Below are positions 15,662 to 24,205 of a stretch of DNA of 64,000 nucleotides, one piece after another. Under the pieces are notes generated by a model. It saw only the letters and a list, made by a program, of their open reading frames with translations. It searched no databases and was not told the DNA's origin. A program made the translations under genes and the position numbers. The number at the start of each line of letters is the position of its first letter. Position 1 is the first letter of the stretch. This DNA is from an uncultured Clostridia bacterium (GTDB lineage: Bacteria > Bacillota > Clostridia > Oscillospirales > Acutalibacteraceae), in contig CAMEBF010000001.1 in assembly GCA_945912145.1 (NCBI GenBank), forward strand, positions 531,361-595,360. Direction: 5' to 3'.

Positions 15662-15673
15662 GATATTCCCCCT

Positions 15674-15696
15674 AAAACGGTACAATGCACCGTTTT
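15674..15696. repeat. Perfect palindrome at the start of the small-protein transcript
   Basis: AAAACGGT (15674-15681) and ACCGTTTT (15689-15696), a perfect 8-bp inverted repeat with a 7-base centre. It lies where minus-strand transcription should begin (about 15694) and ends just before the ribosome site, so it may be an operator or a 5' RNA hairpin. Confidence 0.7.
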
Positions 15697-15700
15697 GTCT

Positions 15701-15729
15701 ATTGTAACACATCATCTCAAACGTGTCAA
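15701..15729 (-). promoter_or_regulatory. Promoter of the small protein/GT8/TVP38 unit
   Basis: On the minus strand TTGACA (15729-15724) and TACAAT (15706-15701) with a 17-base spacer. It lies between the DUF6873 gene end and the 41-aa gene. Confidence 0.82.
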
Positions 15730-15756
15730 GAACAATATAATAAATTATTGACTGTT

Positions 15757-16461
15757 TTATTTATAAAATGACAATATACCGCCAACATCAATCAGGTCTC
15801 CGTCGTGCAAAGAAACAGCTGTCATGGCGTATTTTTCCAAAAAACGCGCCATCTTTTCATAATCTTGATGTAAAGCGAGATTGCCGTGAAAAACAATCCG
15901 TTTGTCAGAAATGCGTCCGGACGCGCCGCCGATAAAACCGTACGGAAAGCCGGGCAGACGCACGCTTCCCTTCCCGACTTGCAGGACGTCGAGCCCATGA
16001 GCACGGCAGGCAGCAAAAATCGAAGCATCATCGGTAATCAGAGACTCGTCTGTCACAGGCACGACGGAACACCCGGTATATCCCTGCGGAACAGAGAGAA
16101 TTATTTTCCCCCTACGCTTCATGTCGGCGAGAACAAACGGCGAAACCGTTTTTTCGTTACAGAGAAAAAAGCGACCCAACGGTACGGCGTTGAGCTTCAC
16201 ATCGTCGGGATAGACTTTGCCGAGCGGTTCGGGAATCACGCAGACATCAATGCCAAGCGATAAAAAACAGTCACGGTATGACTGCATTTCCCGGGCAATA
16301 TACAGTCTTCCATCGTGATACAAAAAAGACAGATCGGCATGATGGGCAATCGTGTCGTCGAGCGACGGATTCGGTTCAAAATCAAACACGTCAATCTGCA
16401 GTTCATGTAAACGCCTGACGGCTTCGTCGTGCAAATGCGACGCGATCACGGTTTTTCTCAT
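15757..16461 (-). CDS. DUF6873-type (GME-fold) hypothetical protein
   Basis: 234 aa. It resembles the clostridial DUF6873 group assigned to the guanidino-modifying-enzyme fold; conserved-looking blocks are VPQGYTGCSVVPVTDESLITDD (about residues 124-145 in two parts), GFIGGASG (about 176-183) and a final DGDLIDVGG. The catalytic role is unknown. Its ATG overlaps the radA stop by four bases (ATGA), so translation is coupled and it belongs to the cwlD-radA transcript. I assign the family from memory of its motifs and have not searched it. Confidence 0.62.
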   Translation of the reverse strand: MRKTVIASHLHDEAVRRLHELQIDVFDFEPNPSLDDTIAHHADLSFLYHDGRLYIAREMQSYRDCFLSLGIDVCVIPEPLGKVYPDDVKLNAVPLGRFFLCNEKTVSPFVLADMKRRGKIILSVPQGYTGCSVVPVTDESLITDDASIFAACRAHGLDVLQVGKGSVRLPGFPYGFIGGASGRISDKRIVFHGNLALHQDYEKMARFLEKYAMTAVSLHDGDLIDVGGILSFYK

Positions 16462-17822
16462 ACAACAATTTCCGTAAAGGCATCCCGGATCCGGCGTACG
16501 CCGACAATATGTGCGCTGTTTTTCACATCCTCGGGCAGTGACTGATAATTATGATATGGAATGATAATTTTCCGGAAACCCATTCGCACCGCCTCGTTGA
16601 CGCGCTGCAATGCGTTCGATACGCTGCGGATCTCCCCCGCCAGACCGATTTCTCCGAAAGCGATCACATCGTCTTTCAGGATCATGTCCTTAAGCGACGA
16701 GACAAGCGCAAGCACGACCGACAGATCGGACGCCGGTTCGTCGATTTTCAGACCGCCTACAATATTCAAATAGCAGTCCGTATTCGCAAAATAATAGCCG
16801 GCTCTTTTTTCCAAAACGGCAATCAACATCGCCATACGGTTAAAATCGTAGCCGTTCGTCATGCGACGCGGTGTGCCAAAGCCCGTCGGAGTCACCAAAG
16901 CCTGCACTTCGGCAAGAATGGGACGTGAGCCCTCCATCACGCACATGACGCAGGTTCCAGAGGTATTTTTCGGCCGTCCCTCTAAAAGCGATTGAGAGGG
17001 ATTGGGGACTTCTTCGAGTCCCGTATCATTCATCGAGAAAACGCCGATCTCGTTTGTCGAACCGAAACGGTTCTTGACGGCGCGCAGAATGCGATACGCC
17101 ATATTGCGGTCGCCCTCAAAATAGAGTACGGTATCCACAATGTGTTCAAGGACTTTCGGACCGGCGATGTTGCCGTCCTTGTTGACATGACCGACGATAA
17201 AAATCGGAATGGCAAGCGTTTTTGCCGTCCGCATGAAGAGATTGGTGCATTCGCGCACCTGCGTGACGCTGCCGGTAGAAGACGCGATGTCCGTGATGCT
17301 CATCGTTTGAATCGAATCGATAATCACGACATCGGGCTTGTCCGTCCGGATCAGCTCCGCAATATACTCGGCATCCGTCTCGCAAAGAACAAAAAGATTC
17401 TTGCTCGCTACACCGAGACGGGCAGCGCGCATCTTGATCTGGCTTGCCGATTCCTCTCCGGACACATAAAGCACCGTTTTCTCTTGTGAAAGGAATTTAC
17501 ATGCTTGCAGCAGAATGGTCGATTTGCCGATGCCGGGATCGCCGCCGATAAGAACAAGCGACCCCTTGACAAGACCGCCACCGAGTACACGATTGAGCTC
17601 GGAAATACCCGTATCATAACGGATCTCTGAGGTCTCGCTGATTTCATCAATCGCGACAGCGCGGCTTCTGTCAAGGGAAACTGTGCCTTTCTTGGCGACC
17701 GCAGGCGTAAGAACGGTCTCCTCCATCGTGTTCCACTCACCGCAGGAGGGACATTGCCCATACCATTTTGCCGATTCATAGGCACATTGACTGCATACAA
17801 ACAACGTCTTGCTTTTTGCCAT
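16458..17822 (-). CDS. radA: DNA repair protein RadA (Sms)
   Basis: 454 aa, normal length. It has an N-terminal four-Cys zinc finger (CSQC and CPSC, about 10-27), Walker A GGDPGIGKST (about 92-101), the RadA-specific KNRFG motif (about 250) and a C-terminal Lon-like domain. RadA is a hexameric DnaB-like motor that drives branch migration in recombination and transformation. It is transcribed after cwlD (gap 18 bases) and overlaps the following DUF6873 gene. Confidence 0.97.
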   Translation of the reverse strand: MAKSKTLFVCSQCAYESAKWYGQCPSCGEWNTMEETVLTPAVAKKGTVSLDRSRAVAIDEISETSEIRYDTGISELNRVLGGGLVKGSLVLIGGDPGIGKSTILLQACKFLSQEKTVLYVSGEESASQIKMRAARLGVASKNLFVLCETDAEYIAELIRTDKPDVVIIDSIQTMSITDIASSTGSVTQVRECTNLFMRTAKTLAIPIFIVGHVNKDGNIAGPKVLEHIVDTVLYFEGDRNMAYRILRAVKNRFGSTNEIGVFSMNDTGLEEVPNPSQSLLEGRPKNTSGTCVMCVMEGSRPILAEVQALVTPTGFGTPRRMTNGYDFNRMAMLIAVLEKRAGYYFANTDCYLNIVGGLKIDEPASDLSVVLALVSSLKDMILKDDVIAFGEIGLAGEIRSVSNALQRVNEAVRMGFRKIIIPYHNYQSLPEDVKNSAHIVGVRRIRDAFTEIVV

Positions 17823-17840
17823 TTCCTTCCTCTTTTCTCG

Positions 17841-18566
17841 TCAGGAATCAGAGGAACTCTCCTCTTCTATCCCGAGTATATACTTCTCAATGCCATCCGC
17901 GATCGCCTGCGCCATCTGCTGACGGTACGATTCATCATTGAGTTTCGCCGTCTCTTCAGGATTGGATAAAAATCCGCACTCAACCAGAACCGCCGGTTCA
18001 GTCGCATGGTAGAGAATATAGATCGACGATCCTGATTCCTTAATCTGTCGCGTATTCTCCGGCTGCAGCGATAAGACAATACTGCTTTGAATACACTGCG
18101 CGAGATGACTGCTTTCGGGGGCATTCGGCGAATAAAACACCTGCGCGCCGCAGTATTGACTCTCGGTATAATAATTCTGGTGAATCGAAACAAACAGGCA
18201 CCTCGGATTGGCTTCCACGATTTTCAGACGGTTATGGATATCGCTGACTTTCTGCTCACGAACGGTCTTTGCGTCCGCATCGTGAATTGAATTGTCGTCC
18301 GTCCGTGTCAGAAGCGTCCGGTATCCGTCCTTTGTCAGGATCTCATTGAGCTTTAGGGTAATATCCAGGTTGATATATTGCTCCTGCGTCCCGTCCTTCG
18401 CCACGGCACCGCCGTCCTGACCGCCGTGCCCGGCGTCCAGTATGATCAGCGGAGAATCCTCCTGAGGAGATAAGACGGTATCGGATCGCCCGACATTGAC
18501 AAAAATCAGTCCGGCCAGAACGGCCGCAATCAAACAATACGGAAGAATCATAACCAAGCGTTTCAT
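17841..18566 (-). CDS. cwlD: N-acetylmuramoyl-L-alanine amidase, CwlD-like
   Basis: About 241 aa. One N-terminal membrane anchor (about residues 3-22) is followed by an Amidase_3 domain with zinc ligands in DAGHGGQDGG, a Glu in the following helix, FVSIHQNYY and the catalytic Glu in VECGFLSNPEE. CwlD proteins make muramic-delta-lactam in spore cortex, and the length with a single anchor and no SPOR/SH3 domain fits. This supports a spore-forming lineage, but other Amidase_3 roles cannot be excluded. AGGTG at 18577-18573 sets the start at 18566, with ATG 18572 and GTG 18575 as alternatives. Confidence 0.85.
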   Translation of the reverse strand: MKRLVMILPYCLIAAVLAGLIFVNVGRSDTVLSPQEDSPLIILDAGHGGQDGGAVAKDGTQEQYINLDITLKLNEILTKDGYRTLLTRTDDNSIHDADAKTVREQKVSDIHNRLKIVEANPRCLFVSIHQNYYTESQYCGAQVFYSPNAPESSHLAQCIQSSIVLSLQPENTRQIKESGSSIYILYHATEPAVLVECGFLSNPEETAKLNDESYRQQMAQAIADGIEKYILGIEEESSSDS

Positions 18567-18635
18567 CAGCATCACCTGATATATGCTTATTCAAAAATCA
18601 CGTCCGTATGCCGAAAAAACCGAAAAATAAAAATC

Positions 18636-18663
18636 AAATCCGCCATGGGGAAATGGCGGATTT
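18636..18663 (-). terminator. Terminator of the 43-aa protein gene
   Basis: AAATCCGCCAT (18636-18646) and ATGGCGGATTT (18653-18663), a perfect 11-bp stem with a 6-base loop, followed on the minus strand by a T-rich stretch (GATTTTTATTTTT). It lies 18 bases after the stop of the small gene. Confidence 0.85.
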
Positions 18664-18681
18664 CATTTGCGTCAGACGAAA

Positions 18682-18813
18682 TTATTCAGCGTCGCCGTAC
18701 TGACCCTCAAGCTTGCTGAAGAGTTCCTCGAAAACACCGTCAAAGAGACCGAGCTTGATGAGGGGCTTAAGAAGCTTCAGGAGGATTTTTAAAACTTTCA
18801 AAATGGCTTTCAT
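18682..18813 (-). CDS. Small amphipathic cationic protein (43 aa)
   Basis: 43 aa, ATG at 18813. The first half is a Lys/Leu amphipathic helix (KAILKVLKILLKLLKPLIKL), the second is acidic (FDGVFEELFSKLEGQYGDAE). It has its own consensus promoter (18847-18875), an AAGGGTGG ribosome site about eight bases upstream and a strong terminator, so it is an independent gene. The composition recalls membrane-active or phenol-soluble-modulin-like peptides, but also small structural or regulatory proteins; no function is assigned. Confidence 0.72.
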   Translation of the reverse strand: MKAILKVLKILLKLLKPLIKLGLFDGVFEELFSKLEGQYGDAE

Positions 18814-18846
18814 AGTATTTGCCACCCTTTCATTTATGGTGATTTC

Positions 18847-18875
18847 ATTATATAACAGTTTTCACAGAAAATCAA
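18847..18875 (-). promoter_or_regulatory. Promoter of the 43-aa protein gene
   Basis: Minus strand TTGATT (18875-18870), TATAAT (18852-18847), 17-base spacer. Predicted start about 27 bases upstream of the ATG. Confidence 0.8.
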
Positions 18876-18918
18876 GACTTTTTATGAAATTTTTTACATA
18901 AATGAAAGAAACGTCGCA

Positions 18919-19590
18919 TTACCGGGGAATCGTCTCCGGATCGTCATATGCGATTCCGTGTGTATCGATTGTTATAGATTCAATCGTGACTGTTTTCAGG
19001 GGTTTATCGTAACTGTCCGTACTGACAGACGCAATTTTATCCACAACGTCCATACCATCCGTTACCATGCCGAACGCCGCATAATCGCCGTCGAGATATG
19101 TACTATCCTTTTGCACAATAAAAAACTGGCTTCCGGCGGAATCCATATCACCGCCGCGTCTGCCCATGGAGATCACACCCCTGACGTGCCGGATATCATT
19201 CTGCGTATAACCATTGTGAGCGAACTCACCCTTGATGGAATAGCCGGGACCGCCGGTTCCGTTGCCGTTCGGGCAGCCGCCCTGAATCATAAATCCATCA
19301 ATGATGCGGTGAAACGTCAGGCCGTCATAAAAGCCCTTGTTCGCAAGGGAGATAAAGTTCTTGACGGTATTCGGCGCTTTGTCATAATACAGCTCGACGG
19401 TAATCGTGCCGTAATCTTTGACTTTAATCGTCGCGGTGGGATTGGATTTTCCCGCAATAAATTCCGATCCGTTTTCGGCGGGTGCCGTCGTCGTCTCATC
19501 AGTCTTTTGTTCCGTTTTGGAGCAACCGGAAAAAGCAGCAATGCCTACAAGAAGTAAAGCTGCAAACAAAACTGAAATGATTTTTTTCAT
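18919..19590 (-). CDS. Cyclophilin-type peptidyl-prolyl isomerase, lipoprotein
   Basis: About 223 aa. Signal peptide with a lipobox Cys (AFSGCS, about residue 23), a Thr/Glu linker, then a cyclophilin domain with its active-site signature intact: FHRIIDGFMIQGG (Arg of FHR and the FMIQGG loop), GVISMGR and SQFFIV. It should catalyse proline cis-trans isomerisation outside the membrane, aiding folding of secreted proteins. Start at 19590 is preferred over 19599, which abuts the GAAAGG ribosome site. Downstream of, and overlapping, a diverged copy. Confidence 0.92.
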   Translation of the reverse strand: MKKIISVLFAALLLVGIAAFSGCSKTEQKTDETTTAPAENGSEFIAGKSNPTATIKVKDYGTITVELYYDKAPNTVKNFISLANKGFYDGLTFHRIIDGFMIQGGCPNGNGTGGPGYSIKGEFAHNGYTQNDIRHVRGVISMGRRGGDMDSAGSQFFIVQKDSTYLDGDYAAFGMVTDGMDVVDKIASVSTDSYDKPLKTVTIESITIDTHGIAYDDPETIPR

Positions 19591-19595
19591 TTTAT

Positions 19596-20255
19596 TCATC
19601 CTTTCGGTATAATATGCGGATCCGGGAATGTATTGCCGTTCGTATCAACTTTTATGGATTTGATCACGTAAGGTTCTGCGATTCGACCGTCTTCATTCAA
19701 AGTCGACGCGGCAATTTTTTCAACAATCTCCATGCCCTCGGTCACCTTACCGAACGACGTAAAGCGGTTATCAAAATGCTTCTGATCCTTTGTCAAAATA
19801 AAGAACTGACCAGTCAGCGTATCGGCATTGGAAGTCCGGATCATCGAAACAACGCCGGCTTCATGCGAGAGCTTTTGCGCGCTGCCGTCCTCAGGGATTT
19901 CGTCCATCAGATAGTACGGCGGAACGAAATCGCCTTCTGTCGCGCCCATCATCACGATACACTTATTTCGCACCTCATTGAACGCCATGCCGTCATAAAC
20001 ACCGGCTTTTGCCATCGCAATAAAATCAGAAACGGCGTTCGGCGCGGAGTAATAATACAACTCGATTTCAATCTTTGATCCATCCGCAAGCGTAATCGTT
20101 GCGGTCGGATTCTCTTCGATCTCAATCGTTTCGATTTCCGTTCCGGTCGGGAACTCGTCATAAAAGTTTTTATTACTGTCTGACGACTTTGTACAGGAAG
20201 CAGTCAGGAGCAGAATCACAGCAAGTAAGAAACAGAAAACGGATTTTTTCATCAT
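19596..20255 (-). CDS. Diverged cyclophilin-like lipoprotein
   Basis: 219 aa, lipobox LTASC (Cys about residue 21). The cyclophilin fold is recognisable (IELYYYSAPNAVSDFIAMA, GQFFILTKD, FTSFGKVTEGMEIVEKIA), but the catalytic FHR is FNE and the FMIQGG loop reads IVMMGA, so isomerase activity is doubtful. It may serve as a chaperone or binding partner. It overlaps the sugar transferase gene at its start (ATGA type) and the intact cyclophilin at its end, giving a three-gene unit. Confidence 0.85.
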   Translation of the reverse strand: MMKKSVFCFLLAVILLLTASCTKSSDSNKNFYDEFPTGTEIETIEIEENPTATITLADGSKIEIELYYYSAPNAVSDFIAMAKAGVYDGMAFNEVRNKCIVMMGATEGDFVPPYYLMDEIPEDGSAQKLSHEAGVVSMIRTSNADTLTGQFFILTKDQKHFDNRFTSFGKVTEGMEIVEKIAASTLNEDGRIAEPYVIKSIKVDTNGNTFPDPHIIPKG

Positions 20256-21631
20256 GTCTCTCTCTCCTTATTTTGGGGCTTCTCCTTGAAGCCCTCTGTA
20301 CTTTCTTTCATAAAGATGATTTTCACGGTGAGCAGAAGTAGTCGAAAATCGAGGAAAAATGAGAAATTCTGGATATATTCGAGGTCGAGCAGCAGTTTAT
20401 CGTAAGGCGATGTATTATACTTGCCCATCACCTGCGCGTAACCGGTCAGACCCGCTTTAACTTTTGTCCGGTACGGGAATTCCGGAATCTGACGGGTATA
20501 CGCCTCGTGATGCTCGACGCGTTCGGGACGCGGTCCGACAAGGGACATATCGCCTTTCAGGATATTGAAAAGCTGCGGCAGCTCGTCAAGACGGAGCTTG
20601 CGGATCACTTTTCCGACCTTGGTGATTCTCGGGTCGTTTTCCGATGCAGGAATCACGCGATCATCCTTTTCAGCGTCCGGCACCATACTGCGGAATTTAT
20701 AGATATTGAAAACACGTTCATGGAGCGTCACGCGTTTTTGTTTAAAAATAACGGGGCCGCCGTCTTCCGCCTTAATTGCTACGGCAATCACGAGCATCGG
20801 CAAGGCGCATACAACGATACCGATGAGAGAAACCATAATATCAAACAAACGCTTCATAAACCGTTGACCATCCGATAGTGAACAGTTCTTGCAAATCAGC
20901 AACGGCGAATCAAATTGGTTCAGTTCGCTTGCGCCGCGGACAATCATATCGGATATACGCGGCGGCAGATAAACCTCAATATCATTCTCATAGCAGAATT
21001 TCAGGATATCGTTCCGGACGCTGCTTTGAAGTCGACAGATAATCACGGAATGATAGCGTCTGATTTTCGCCTTCACCTGGTCGAGATTATCTTCGGACAT
21101 CAGCGAATCCGGTGTATACTGAATCGATTCCCGGATCCGGTACTGATCCTCGCGTTCGAGTATTTTATAGACAAGCTCTTCCGCGCGGTGATCACCGTAA
21201 ACAAGCAGGAGATCGGTAATCGGAACAAACTTTTTCAGGAGGCGGAATACGACGATCGTCCAGAGAATCGATACACCGATCTGCGAGAGCGTCAGCAGAA
21301 TCATCTGATAAACCGGCAAAAACGCACGGTGAATCAGGCTCAGCTGCAGATAGACAAGGACGTTGACAAAAGACAGGCTGATTACATGCGACAGGATGAT
21401 ATTAAACTGCTTATTATAGCCGACGCGAAGCGCTCCCATAATATTGAAAATGCCGAGAAGGGCGACAAGATAGAGCGCGACCAGGAGATAACCGCCGGAA
21501 TCAAGCGGCGCCGCCAGAACTTTATTGTACTGATAGAATAATACGTAAAAGAACATGGCGGTATGCAAGGCGACGATTGCAACCGACGAAAGAAAGTAAA
21601 ATATTTTTTTTGAACTATGTTCATACTTCAT
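20252..21631 (-). CDS. Polyprenyl-phosphate glycosylphosphotransferase (exopolysaccharide initiating sugar transferase)
   Basis: 459 aa. Four or five N-terminal membrane helices and a central cytosolic CoA-binding-like domain (about 150-250) precede a C-terminal bacterial sugar transferase domain. That domain contains KRLFDIMVSLIGI, a VFKQKR-like block (VIFKQKRV), IYKFRSM, RLDELPQLFNILKGDMSLVGPRP (read in two parts) and PGLTG-like KAGLTGYAQV. Such WcaJ/EpsL-type enzymes put the first sugar phosphate on undecaprenyl phosphate. Start at 21631 follows GGAGAT by seven bases. Confidence 0.93.
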   Translation of the reverse strand: MKYEHSSKKIFYFLSSVAIVALHTAMFFYVLFYQYNKVLAAPLDSGGYLLVALYLVALLGIFNIMGALRVGYNKQFNIILSHVISLSFVNVLVYLQLSLIHRAFLPVYQMILLTLSQIGVSILWTIVVFRLLKKFVPITDLLLVYGDHRAEELVYKILEREDQYRIRESIQYTPDSLMSEDNLDQVKAKIRRYHSVIICRLQSSVRNDILKFCYENDIEVYLPPRISDMIVRGASELNQFDSPLLICKNCSLSDGQRFMKRLFDIMVSLIGIVVCALPMLVIAVAIKAEDGGPVIFKQKRVTLHERVFNIYKFRSMVPDAEKDDRVIPASENDPRITKVGKVIRKLRLDELPQLFNILKGDMSLVGPRPERVEHHEAYTRQIPEFPYRTKVKAGLTGYAQVMGKYNTSPYDKLLLDLEYIQNFSFFLDFRLLLLTVKIIFMKESTEGFKEKPQNKERET

Positions 21632-21699
21632 AGCCAATCTCCGAAAACAAACAAAAAATGACAAAAAAACTGCTAAAATTTAACAGCTTCCGGATGCCG

Positions 21700-21722
21700 A
21701 AAAAGGCAGCGCGAAGGCCGCC
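21700..21722 (-). terminator. Terminator after ftsH
   Basis: Minus strand GGCGGC (21722-21717), loop CTTCGC, GCTGCC (21710-21705), then five T. Ends the rnj-to-ftsH unit and separates it from the sugar transferase operon. Confidence 0.7.
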
Positions 21723-21732
21723 TTCCGGTTTG

Positions 21733-23601
21733 TTAGGCTTCGGGCGTCGGTTCCTGAGGCTCTGCAGCAGAAACACCGGCCATCAGATCGGCAAAATCCT
21801 TTTCACCGATTTTTTCATTTTTGATCAGGTATTCGGCAACTTCAGTCAGCTTATCGAGATGCGTCTTGAGAATGACAAGGCATCTGTTGTAGGCGTTGGA
21901 AACAATCTCGCCGACGACGGAGTCGATCTTCGCCGCAACGGTCTCCGAATAATTCCGCACACTGGAATAATCACGGCCGAGGAAGACCTCGTCATGCCCC
22001 GTGCCGAACGTGATCGGACCGAGCTCATCGCTCATGCCGTATTTCGTCACCATTTTCCGGGCAATATCGGAGGCACGCTCAATATCATTGGACGCGCCGG
22101 TCGAAATATCGCCGAAGGTGATGGCTTCGGCCACACGGCCGCCGAGCAGGACGACGATCTCATCGAGCATACCTTTTTTGGATTTATACAGCTTATCCTC
22201 GGTGGGAACGGACATCGTATAGCCGCCTGCCATACCGCGGGGGATAATCGAAACCTGACGGACAGGATCCTGCGTCTCGAGATAATAAGTCGCAACAGCG
22301 TGACCGGCTTCGTGATAAGCCGTCAGCTTCTTATCTTGTTCGGTGATCTTATGAGAACGTTTCTCCGTGCCGACGACAACTTTAATCGTCGCCTCTTCGA
22401 TCTCCGCCATCGTAATGGCGTGCAGACCGCGCCTCGCCGCGAGAAGTGCTGCTTCGTTCAGCAGATTCTCGAGATCCGCACCGGTGAAGCCGACGGTGGA
22501 CTGCGCGATTTTTTCAAGCTCGACATCGGGCGCCAGAGGCTTGCCCTTGGCATGAACCTTCAGAATGGCTTCCCTGCCCTTGATATCGGGATAGCCGACG
22601 GTCACCTGACGGTCAAAACGACCGGGACGCAGCAAGGCGGGATCGAGAATATCGGGACGGTTCGTCGCCGCAATGACGATGACGCCGTCGTTGATGCCGA
22701 AGCCGTCCATTTCGACGAGCATCTGGTTGAGCGTCTGCTCCCGTTCATCGTGTCCGCCGCCCATGCCGGCGCCTCTGTGGCGGCCGACTGCGTCGATCTC
22801 ATCGATGAAAATGATAGAGGGCGATTCTTTTTTCGCCTGCTGGAACAGGTCACGGACACGCGACGCGCCGACGCCGACATACATCTCGACGAAATCGGAA
22901 CCCGAAATCGAAAAGAACGGAACATCGGCTTCGCCGGCGACCGCTTTCGCAAGCAGCGTTTTACCGGTTCCGGGAGGGCCGACAAGCAGGACACCCTTCG
23001 GGATTCTCGCGCCGAGCTCCTGATACTTTTTCGGATTGCGCAAAAACTCAACCAGCTCGGAAAGCTCTTCTTTTTCTTCGTCCGCACCGGCCACATCGTC
23101 AAACGTCGTGCGGTGCTTATCGTCTTTCCCCTTGACTCTTGCTTTGCCGAAACCGAGTGTTTTCGTCGTTTCATTGTTGATCGACTGGCTCATCCTACGG
23201 AACATAAAGTACATCAGCAAAGCCAGAACGACCATCATAATAATCGACGGCAGCATACTCGTCAGCCAGGAGTTGGTGCGTCCGGCATCATAATTATACT
23301 TGACGCCGTTGGCTTTTGCGAGATCATGAACATCGTCAACAAAAAGCTGGACATTGGGTACGGTATACTTATAGGAAACGTCTTTGTTGTCGCTTTTGAG
23401 CTTATAGACAAGAGAACCGCTGCTCAGATTCAGCTCGTATTCTTCAATGTCGTTATCCTCAAACATCTTAACGATCTGATAATACTCTTTTTCTGTTGAT
23501 TTGTTGGAATTTGCCGTAAACAGCCACATGGACGCAATGAGGATCAGCGGAATGAGAATATACGGCAGATAGCTGAGGAAACGTCTGTTCTTATTTTCCA
23601 A
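21733..23601 (-). CDS. ftsH: ATP-dependent zinc metalloprotease FtsH
   Basis: 622 aa. Two N-terminal membrane spans (about 11-29 and 112-133) flank a small extracytoplasmic domain. The AAA+ module has Walker A GPPGTGKT (208-215), [11 protein letters not shown]alker B and the SRH region, and the M41 protease has HEAGH (430-434). FtsH degrades misfolded membrane proteins and some regulators. It is last in the tilS-hpt-ftsH cluster typical of Firmicutes. The C-terminus ends in a short Pro/Glu-rich tail. Confidence 0.98.
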   Translation of the reverse strand: MENKNRRFLSYLPYILIPLILIASMWLFTANSNKSTEKEYYQIVKMFEDNDIEEYELNLSSGSLVYKLKSDNKDVSYKYTVPNVQLFVDDVHDLAKANGVKYNYDAGRTNSWLTSMLPSIIMMVVLALLMYFMFRRMSQSINNETTKTLGFGKARVKGKDDKHRTTFDDVAGADEEKEELSELVEFLRNPKKYQELGARIPKGVLLVGPPGTGKTLLAKAVAGEADVPFFSISGSDFVEMYVGVGASRVRDLFQQAKKESPSIIFIDEIDAVGRHRGAGMGGGHDEREQTLNQMLVEMDGFGINDGVIVIAATNRPDILDPALLRPGRFDRQVTVGYPDIKGREAILKVHAKGKPLAPDVELEKIAQSTVGFTGADLENLLNEAALLAARRGLHAITMAEIEEATIKVVVGTEKRSHKITEQDKKLTAYHEAGHAVATYYLETQDPVRQVSIIPRGMAGGYTMSVPTEDKLYKSKKGMLDEIVVLLGGRVAEAITFGDISTGASNDIERASDIARKMVTKYGMSDELGPITFGTGHDEVFLGRDYSSVRNYSETVAAKIDSVVGEIVSNAYNRCLVILKTHLDKLTEVAEYLIKNEKIGEKDFADLMAGVSAAEPQEPTPEA

Positions 23602-23619
23602 TTATCTTCTCTCCTTGGC

Positions 23620-24198
23620 TTATTCCGCGGAATTGCTGTTCGCTTTGGAATAAACGCTTTCTTTTAATATTCCCACAAACGGGAGGTTTCTATACTTCTG
23701 GTCGTAATCAAGACCATATCCGACGATAAATTCATCGGGTACCACATCTCCGACATAATCGGCGTGAATATCCTTGACTTCGCGTCGTTCCGGCTTGTCA
23801 AACAGCGTGCAGATCTTAATACTCATGGGATTGCGCGCCGAAAGAATTTCCTTCAGGTATGACAAAGTCTTGCCGCTGTCAAGAATATCCTCGACGATCA
23901 GCAGATCATAACCGGCGATATCACGGTCAAGATCCTTGATGATTTTTACCGTGCCGCTGGTTTTGGTATCGCCGCCGTAGCTCGATACCGCCATAAAATC
24001 AATCTCTGCGGGGATTTTGACTTCCCGCATCAGATCCGCCATCACAATGACGGAGCCTTTCAGAATACTAACCATCAAAAGATTCTTATCGGCGTAATCT
24101 TTGGTAATCTGAGCACCCATACGCTGAATCATGGCGTGCATCTGCTCTTCGGAAAAAAGAACCTGTTTGATGTCGTCAAGCATGGAGGGATTTTCCAC
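23620..24198 (-). CDS. hpt: Hypoxanthine phosphoribosyltransferase
   Basis: 192 aa. The PRPP-binding motif reads LLIVEDILDSGKTL (about 99-112) and the SILKGS loop (about 44-49) and DFMAVSSYGG are conserved. Salvages hypoxanthine and guanine to IMP/GMP. It follows tilS with seven bases between and precedes ftsH, the common Firmicute order. The start is taken as GTG 24198; ATG 24183 is possible but neither has a strong ribosome site, so coupling to tilS translation is likely. Confidence 0.95.
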   Translation of the reverse strand: MENPSMLDDIKQVLFSEEQMHAMIQRMGAQITKDYADKNLLMVSILKGSVIVMADLMREVKIPAEIDFMAVSSYGGDTKTSGTVKIIKDLDRDIAGYDLLIVEDILDSGKTLSYLKEILSARNPMSIKICTLFDKPERREVKDIHADYVGDVVPDEFIVGYGLDYDQKYRNLPFVGILKESVYSKANSNSAE

Positions 24199-24205
24199 TC
24201 ACAAA

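Noticed and set aside
21658..23499. 613-codon plus-strand open frame opposite ftsH
   Set aside because: It mirrors the codon structure of ftsH on the other strand, has Arg/Asp/His-rich nonsense composition and no ribosome site; ftsH is unambiguous.
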